Source of the DNA: Pseudomonadota bacterium
GTDB lineage: Bacteria; Myxococcota_A; Polyangia; Polyangiales; Polyangiaceae
Assembly (NCBI GenBank): GCA_023402175.1
Contig: JAEXCN010000322.1
Span: 1 to 35,748 of the forward strand
DNA length: 35,748 nt
Reading direction: 5' to 3'
The position numbers and the translations under genes were made by a program. Of the stretch, positions 31,192 to 35,748 are shown piece after piece. Numbering within the stretch: position 1 is the first letter of the stretch; each line of letters opens with the position of its first letter. Under the pieces are notes generated by a model. It was given only the letters and a program-made list of their open reading frames with translations, did not search any database and was not told the origin of the DNA.

Positions 31192-33060
31192 TCAGTTGGT
31201 GCTGCTCTCCAGCGCGAACCGGATGCGGGCCGCGAGCCGGGGGTCTTCGGTCCGTTCGACGAGCTGCGCGAGCGAGGCCCGGACCTCCGCCGACGGAGCG
31301 CCCTGTCGGAGGAGCACCGTCACCGCGAGCGGTTCTGCTTCGCCGCCGAGCTGCTGCGACTGGAGCAGGCCCGCGAGGTCGCGCTGCTCGCCCGCGTCGA
31401 GGGGATGGTGCGCCATCGCGTCGATCGCGGCGATCTGCACCTCTTCGTCCCGATCTTTCGCCAGCCCGAGGAGCGTCGAACGTGCCTCGCGAACGTTCGT
31501 CTTCCGCAGCGCCGACGCGACGGACCGGCGCACGTTCGCGTCCTCGTCGCGTGCGTGCTTCGTGATGCGCCCGACCTGCGATGAGTCGCCCGCGTTGCCC
31601 AGCGCCGAGACGTACGCCGCACGCGCGGTCGGATTCGCAGCTTTGTCGAGCGCTCCAGCGAGGGCATCGACGGACGCCTTCGCTTCGGCCTTCGAGCCGC
31701 GCTCGGCGAGGCGCCCTGCCATCGCCCCGAGCACGTGCGCTTCGGCGAAGGCCATGTCGGCATCCCCTGACCTGCTGCTGTTCTCGAGCCGCTCGCGGAC
31801 GGCGCGGACCGTTTCGCCCGTTGGGGTCTCGATCAGCATCAACCGCTGCACGAACACGAGGCGAGCGGCTTCGTCCTGCCGCGCCGCTCCGCTGTCGAGC
31901 ACGCGGAGGAGGGCCGCCTGGGCCGTGTCGCCGCCGGTCGCGGCGAGCAGATCGAGGATCGCGAGCCGGCCTTGCATGCCGAGCTCGTCGTCTTCGAAGC
32001 GCACCGCGACCTCCGCGATCATCTCGGGATGCAGCTCGAGGAGCGCCGAGGAGCTCACGAGCCAACCCTTCGCCAGCGCTCCCTGCCCCGACGTCGCCGC
32101 GGCCGCCACACCACCGAGCACGCTCTCGAGTGAGCTGCCCTCCGCCAGGCGAGCAAGGGAGGCCTTCTTTTCGGCTTCGCCCTCGAACGCCTCGCCCGGC
32201 AGCTTCGCGGCGAGCTTGCTCGGGTCGAGGGCCTCGCCGGAGAAGTTCCCTTCGCGGACGCGCTTCGCTTCGAACGAAGCGGTCCCCTCGAACATCGGGG
32301 GCGCGTCCGGCCTCCCCGCTCGAACCTCGCGCTTCTCGGATGACGAGGCGATCGCGTCGCCGTCCTCGAAGCGCACTTCGCCTTCTCCGCGCGCGCGCAC
32401 GACGCAGGGCGCTTCACACGCTGCAGGGAGGCCTTCCAGCGCGACGGCGTCGACGATCGTTCGCCGGTGCACGTCGCCCCGGAGCTCGTAGCGGACGTGC
32501 ATCTTCCCCGCGGGCGTCTCTTCATCGCGCTCGAACGTCGCGCCGGCCTCGGGCCGTGCAAGGAGCACCTGCCGAGCGACGTTCTCGGTGATCTGCACGG
32601 CGATCGAAGTGGCATCGCGATCGACGAGGACGCGGTCGATGCGGCCGCCTTCGACGACGAGGTGGATCGGCCGGCGCTCGATCGACTTGGCGCCCGCTTC
32701 ATCGCTCCGGAGGACCTCCTGGCCGGACACCACGACGCGTGACGTGCGCACGTCGCGGAGCTCGGCCAAGATTGCGTCGCCGCCGTCGTTCATCCGCTCG
32801 CGGGCGAGCACGAGATCGGCCTCGAGGTCGAGCTCACCCGTGAGCATTCCGTCGTGTCCGTCCGTGACCTGCCCGGCGGGCAGACGCGCGGTGGACTTCT
32901 CGTGCCAGCGCACGTGGAAGACCGCTTCGCGCGTGAGCGACGGCGCAGCGAGCGCGAAGTTGGCATCCGCTTCGGTGCCTTTGCGGAATCGACTGACCCC
33001 GAAGGCGACCGAGGCGAACGCGAGCACGGCGGAGGTGATGACGACGAATCGGCGACCCAT
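31192..33060 (-). CDS. Vitellogenin-N/lipid-transfer-like protein with HEAT-like repeats
   Basis: This 622-residue protein has an N-terminal hydrophobic segment (7-22), a signal anchor or signal peptide. Residues about 44-290 are beta-rich and follow the order of the N-terminal beta-barrel of vitellogenin/large lipid transfer proteins: AVFHVRWHEK first strand, P131 with IHLVVEGGRIDRVLV, ENVARQVLLA (159-168) and the E-x-D/E-x-x-x-G block ERDEETPAGKMHVRYEL (177-193). Residues about 300-620 are an alpha-alpha superhelix, with clear HEAT-like units at about 455-560 (DEDANVRRSVASALRK and DEEVQIAAIDAMAHH), as in the helical domain of that family. If correct it binds or moves lipid across the periplasm. 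A HEAT protein with an unrelated N-domain is the alternative. It is 22 bp after the secreted protein gene. Confidence 0.75.
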   Translation of the reverse strand: MGRRFVVITSAVLAFASVAFGVSRFRKGTEADANFALAAPSLTREAVFHVRWHEKSTARLPAGQVTDGHDGMLTGELDLEADLVLARERMNDGGDAILAELRDVRTSRVVVSGQEVLRSDEAGAKSIERRPIHLVVEGGRIDRVLVDRDATSIAVQITENVARQVLLARPEAGATFERDEETPAGKMHVRYELRGDVHRRTIVDAVALEGLPAACEAPCVVRARGEGEVRFEDGDAIASSSEKREVRAGRPDAPPMFEGTASFEAKRVREGNFSGEALDPSKLAAKLPGEAFEGEAEKKASLARLAEGSSLESVLGGVAAAATSGQGALAKGWLVSSSALLELHPEMIAEVAVRFEDDELGMQGRLAILDLLAATGGDTAQAALLRVLDSGAARQDEAARLVFVQRLMLIETPTGETVRAVRERLENSSRSGDADMAFAEAHVLGAMAGRLAERGSKAEAKASVDALAGALDKAANPTARAAYVSALGNAGDSSQVGRITKHARDEDANVRRSVASALRKTNVREARSTLLGLAKDRDEEVQIAAIDAMAHHPLDAGEQRDLAGLLQSQQLGGEAEPLAVTVLLRQGAPSAEVRASLAQLVERTEDPRLAARIRFALESSTN

Positions 33061-33082
33061 GACGGTTCTCCTCGTTTTCGGA

Positions 33083-35422
33083 TCAGAGGCTCTTGGTGAT
33101 CGGGTCGAGCCGTCCGATCGGAGGCAACACGATCGCCGGCTGCGTCGCGACGTCGAACACCGTGAGCTTCACGTCCTTCGAGTAGTTGAAGAGCGGGAAG
33201 TCCCAGCTGTAGCCGTTCCACGAATAGATCTGCTTCGATGCGAGATCGGAGCAGCCCACCCACGGGATGCAGCTCTCGAGGAAGACGTCGATGTCACCCG
33301 AGAGCATGTCGGCCTGAACCGAGGCGTTCGCGCGCATCTGGAGCGTGATGTCGTTCACGCCGCCGACGAGCTTCACTCCGCCGGAGGCGGGCGCGGCCAG
33401 CTCGATCAGGTCGATGTCGCCGCGGACGCCGGCTTGCAGGAGCCCGACGCCGGCCGAGACCTCCGGCACCACGTGCAGGTTCACCCACGGGCGCGCCGAG
33501 ACGCTGGCGTCGTAGGCGAGGTTGTCCGGGTTGCAGCCCGTCGCGGCAACGGCCTTCGCCTTGACCTCGGCGCCGGCCTTGATCTCGGCCTTGGCCTGGA
33601 GCTTCACCGGAATACCAGCGACCGCGATCCACTTCGTGTACGTCCGCTGCGCGAGCGTCTTCGTGGTGTTCTTGTCGATCGGCGTGTAGCTCGGCGCCAC
33701 GCCGCTGTAGTCGACCGGTGAGTAGAGGTCTTCGCCGAGGATCCGGAGGTGCGAGTGGAACGAGATCGTGTCGCCCGACTCGCGCACGCTCAGCTTGTGG
33801 CGCGAGTCGAAGATCGGGATCTCCTGGCCGAGCGCCCACGCGCTCGCGTTCGCCTGCGCGTACGCGTTGCCCTTCAGCTTGCAGATGCGGTTCGTGCCGG
33901 ACTGCCGGTCCGCGGCGAGCTGCCAGCCGGCGTCGTAGCTGTAGCCCGCGGAGAACCAATCGCGATCGCCCCACTCGTCGCCGTCGCTGATGCGCTCGCC
34001 GACGACCGACGTCCCGAGCTTCGGGAGCTCCTGCGCCGCGATCCAGGTCCCGAGCGCATCGCTGTCGACGAGGTACGCCGGCGGCACGCGGGAGAAGTTC
34101 CCCGCCGTCGCGGTGACACACGCCGAGAACAGGCGCTCGCTCTCGGGGCGGTTGTGACCCGCGTAGCGCGACACGAACTTCTGCGGGGACCAATCACACT
34201 TGACCGAATTGCGGTTGAGGCAGCCGTGGTCGACGGCGCCCGTCGTCGGCGAGACGCGATCCCACTCCTCGAAGAGCAGGCGCGCCATGTCGTCGAGGGC
34301 CTTGGTGTGCTGCGCGCGGTACGACGCGAGCAGAGCTTCCGAGGTCGTGCGTTGCTCGCCCGACTGGCCGGGAATGACCGCCTCGAGCATCGCGATCGCG
34401 AACTTCGCCGCGGCCGCGGAGGTCGTCGCGTTGCCATACGCGTCCGTCCGCTGGCGGATGGCCGCGAGCTCCGACGCGGAGAGAGGGCTTGCCGCGAAGG
34501 CGTCGTGCATGCTCCGGTGCCAGGCGAGCTCCGAGGCGGCGCTCACCTTCGGCGTCGCGTTCACGTGCGCGATGACCGCGTCGGCCTTCGCGCGGAACGT
34601 CGGCGAGGCCGCATATTGCGGGTGCGCCGTGAGGTACGACGCTCCGACGGTGAGCGCGGCCTCGCCCTTCGCGAAGAACGCGTTCTTGATCGCCGAATAC
34701 GTGCCCGGCCGAACGGGCTGCGACGTCATCGGCTGGCCGTTCTTCTTCAGCATCGTCGCCTTCAGGCCGGGCGTCTCGGTCCGGAGCGACAGCTGGTAGA
34801 CGCACTCGGCGTTCGAGCCACACGACTCCGCGGCCTCGGCGAAGCGCTCGTGGTCGTAGAGGCTCTCGTATGCGTACTCCTGGCAGGACGCGATCGCAGC
34901 ACCGTTCGCCTCGAACGTGGGGTGCTGCGGGGTGAGGTTCGCCGTGTCGGCGGACGGTGGCCTCGTGCGTCCGAGCTGCGAAGCGGTCGCGAACGAGAAT
35001 GTTCCGATCGTCGCCTTCGCCGTCGGCATCGGGATCGGATCGAGCTTCTTCGCGACGGCGAGCGTCTCGTTGCCTCCGGTGCCCTTCAGGACCTGCGTGG
35101 TCGCGGAGACGGAGCGGACGGTGTTCTGATAGGCCGGCAGGAGCAGGTTCCCGCACGCCGTGCTGTTCTGCCCTCCGCAGTAGGAGTCGAGATAAACAGG
35201 GTCCTGGCACTGCGCCAGAGTCGGCGCCGAGCAGGTCGGCAGCGGCGGTCGCTTGGGGATGACGGGATCGGGTGGGTTGGTCGGATCTCCCTTCGTCGGC
35301 GGCAGTTCGACGGGGTCGATCTCACCGCGCGGCAACGCGAAGGATCGATCCGTCGCGGAGAGAGCCGCGAGCAGCGCGGCGCCCGAGACGAGAATGGATT
35401 TGGAAAGGTGTCGGCTGGACAT
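33083..35422 (-). CDS. Large secreted protein of unknown family
   Basis: The protein is 779 residues from the ATG at 35422, chosen because a signal peptide starts there (SKSILVSGAALLAALSA, cleavage near SFA). A Pro-rich segment (35-60) precedes a Cys-containing helical region (about 60-420) with disulphide-like pairs (CSAPTLAQCQ, CGGQNSTAC). The last 250 residues are beta-rich with alternating hydrophobic strands and KAEIKAGAEVKAKA-type repeats, possibly an amphipathic sheet. No family is recognised. It is the first gene of a unit with the lipid-transfer-like protein and the FHA-AAA+ regulator. The open frame from 35671 to 35423 includes the esterase relic and is not part of the protein. Confidence 0.85.
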   Translation of the reverse strand: MSSRHLSKSILVSGAALLAALSATDRSFALPRGEIDPVELPPTKGDPTNPPDPVIPKRPPLPTCSAPTLAQCQDPVYLDSYCGGQNSTACGNLLLPAYQNTVRSVSATTQVLKGTGGNETLAVAKKLDPIPMPTAKATIGTFSFATASQLGRTRPPSADTANLTPQHPTFEANGAAIASCQEYAYESLYDHERFAEAAESCGSNAECVYQLSLRTETPGLKATMLKKNGQPMTSQPVRPGTYSAIKNAFFAKGEAALTVGASYLTAHPQYAASPTFRAKADAVIAHVNATPKVSAASELAWHRSMHDAFAASPLSASELAAIRQRTDAYGNATTSAAAAKFAIAMLEAVIPGQSGEQRTTSEALLASYRAQHTKALDDMARLLFEEWDRVSPTTGAVDHGCLNRNSVKCDWSPQKFVSRYAGHNRPESERLFSACVTATAGNFSRVPPAYLVDSDALGTWIAAQELPKLGTSVVGERISDGDEWGDRDWFSAGYSYDAGWQLAADRQSGTNRICKLKGNAYAQANASAWALGQEIPIFDSRHKLSVRESGDTISFHSHLRILGEDLYSPVDYSGVAPSYTPIDKNTTKTLAQRTYTKWIAVAGIPVKLQAKAEIKAGAEVKAKAVAATGCNPDNLAYDASVSARPWVNLHVVPEVSAGVGLLQAGVRGDIDLIELAAPASGGVKLVGGVNDITLQMRANASVQADMLSGDIDVFLESCIPWVGCSDLASKQIYSWNGYSWDFPLFNYSKDVKLTVFDVATQPAIVLPPIGRLDPITKSL

Positions 35423-35748
35423 GCCGGCCCGACTGCAGCCGACGTACCACGCGCGTTTGAGCGGTATCGGCCTGTTTTTCCGAGCGATCGCCGTCATCCG
35501 ATCGGGCGACGCGCGCCTCCTGGGCAGCGCGCGCGCGCGCCGTGGATGCGCGCGCTCAGCGTCGTAGCCGCGGAACTGCGTCGTGCCGTTCTGCGCTTCG
35601 CTCCGCTTGTACCGCTCGACGACGTGAACGTCCGCAAGCTCGAGCTCACGAATGCGGGGAAGAGCCCTCAAGCTCGACTTCGGGACGCCTACTCGCGCTA
35701 CGCGCGCGCGTCGGCCGGTCTGTGCGGCATAATCACCGGGAATGATCG
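35423..35748. other. Right-end intergenic region
   Basis: This 326-bp region precedes the secreted protein gene. It holds the esterase relic, a CG-rich inverted repeat (AGCGCGCGC 35526-35534 with GCGCGCGCT 35548-35556) and presumably the operon promoter, for which I see no clear boxes. Confidence 0.55.
35561..35716 (-). pseudogene. Chimeric relic of the CE2-like esterase gene
   Basis: Positions 35561-35632 match 21724-21795 inside the esterase gene with about four or five differences in 72 bp and translate on the minus strand to VHVVERYKRSEAQNGTTQF. Positions 35633-35716 match 22288-22372 upstream of that gene with more differences. In the intact locus these blocks are separated by 492 bp; here they are adjacent. 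The signal peptide, linker and all catalytic parts are missing, so this is a deleted fragment of a second copy, not a functional gene. Confidence 0.85.

Noticed and set aside
35423..35671. N-terminal extension of the secreted protein through the esterase relic
   Set aside because: The signal peptide begins at 35422, and the upstream frame contains only the relic and low-complexity sequence. A fusion would bury the signal peptide.
1..35748. CRISPR arrays, tRNA or rRNA genes, transposases, phage genes
   Set aside because: I looked for regularly spaced repeats, cloverleaf-type arms and familiar mobile-element proteins and saw none. A tRNAscan or Infernal run would be more sensitive for RNA genes.

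Overview
The window is a GC-rich chromosomal segment (codon third positions are overwhelmingly G or C) that looks like a myxobacterium, most likely of the Polyangiales type. The reasons are the density of signalling genes (two transmembrane Ser/Thr kinases, a PP2C phosphatase, FHA proteins, a two-component pair, an ECF sigma factor and an enhancer-binding-protein-like ATPase), the many lipoproteins, two TPR-PEGA proteins, tandem Cys-rich lipoproteins and a MYXO-CTERM-like tail on a secreted protease. I found no tRNA, rRNA, CRISPR array, insertion sequence or phage gene. Assignment is from sequence reading only.

Layout. 86-6346: PP2C phosphatase, converging with a response regulator/histidine kinase pair; an ECF sigma factor with a small one-TM partner; a Ser/Thr kinase overlapping a TPR-PEGA protein. 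6652-11440: a 1276-residue GH13-like protein, facing a three-gene operon of an HTH protein and two 87-residue DUF5985-type membrane proteins. 11650-17735: exported and lipoprotein genes, comprising a beta-propeller/dihaem MauG-like protein, an expansin, an unknown lipoprotein and a sugar-dehydrogenase/cytochrome c fusion. 18068-22242: small membrane and lipoproteins, a HAD phosphatase, a hemerythrin, an FHA/zinc-ribbon protein and a CE2-like esterase lipoprotein.

22506-26894 is a tight four-gene operon: LuxR-type regulator, TPR-PEGA protein, lipoprotein with a periplasmic-binding-protein fold, trypsin-like protease. It converges with a minus-strand operon (29474 down to 26898) of two lipoproteins and a second Ser/Thr kinase. 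29741-35422 is a minus-strand trio: a 779-residue secreted protein of unknown family, a 622-residue protein whose N-terminal half resembles the vitellogenin/large lipid transfer protein N-terminal domain followed by a HEAT-like helical region, and an FHA-AAA+ enhancer-binding-protein-like regulator with no GAFTGA loop. This trio is the best candidate for an undescribed system.

Non-coding structure: alternating-CG inverted repeats recur in at least five intergenic regions. A relic at 35561-35716 joins two segments that lie 492 bp apart in and upstream of the esterase gene at 20992-22242.
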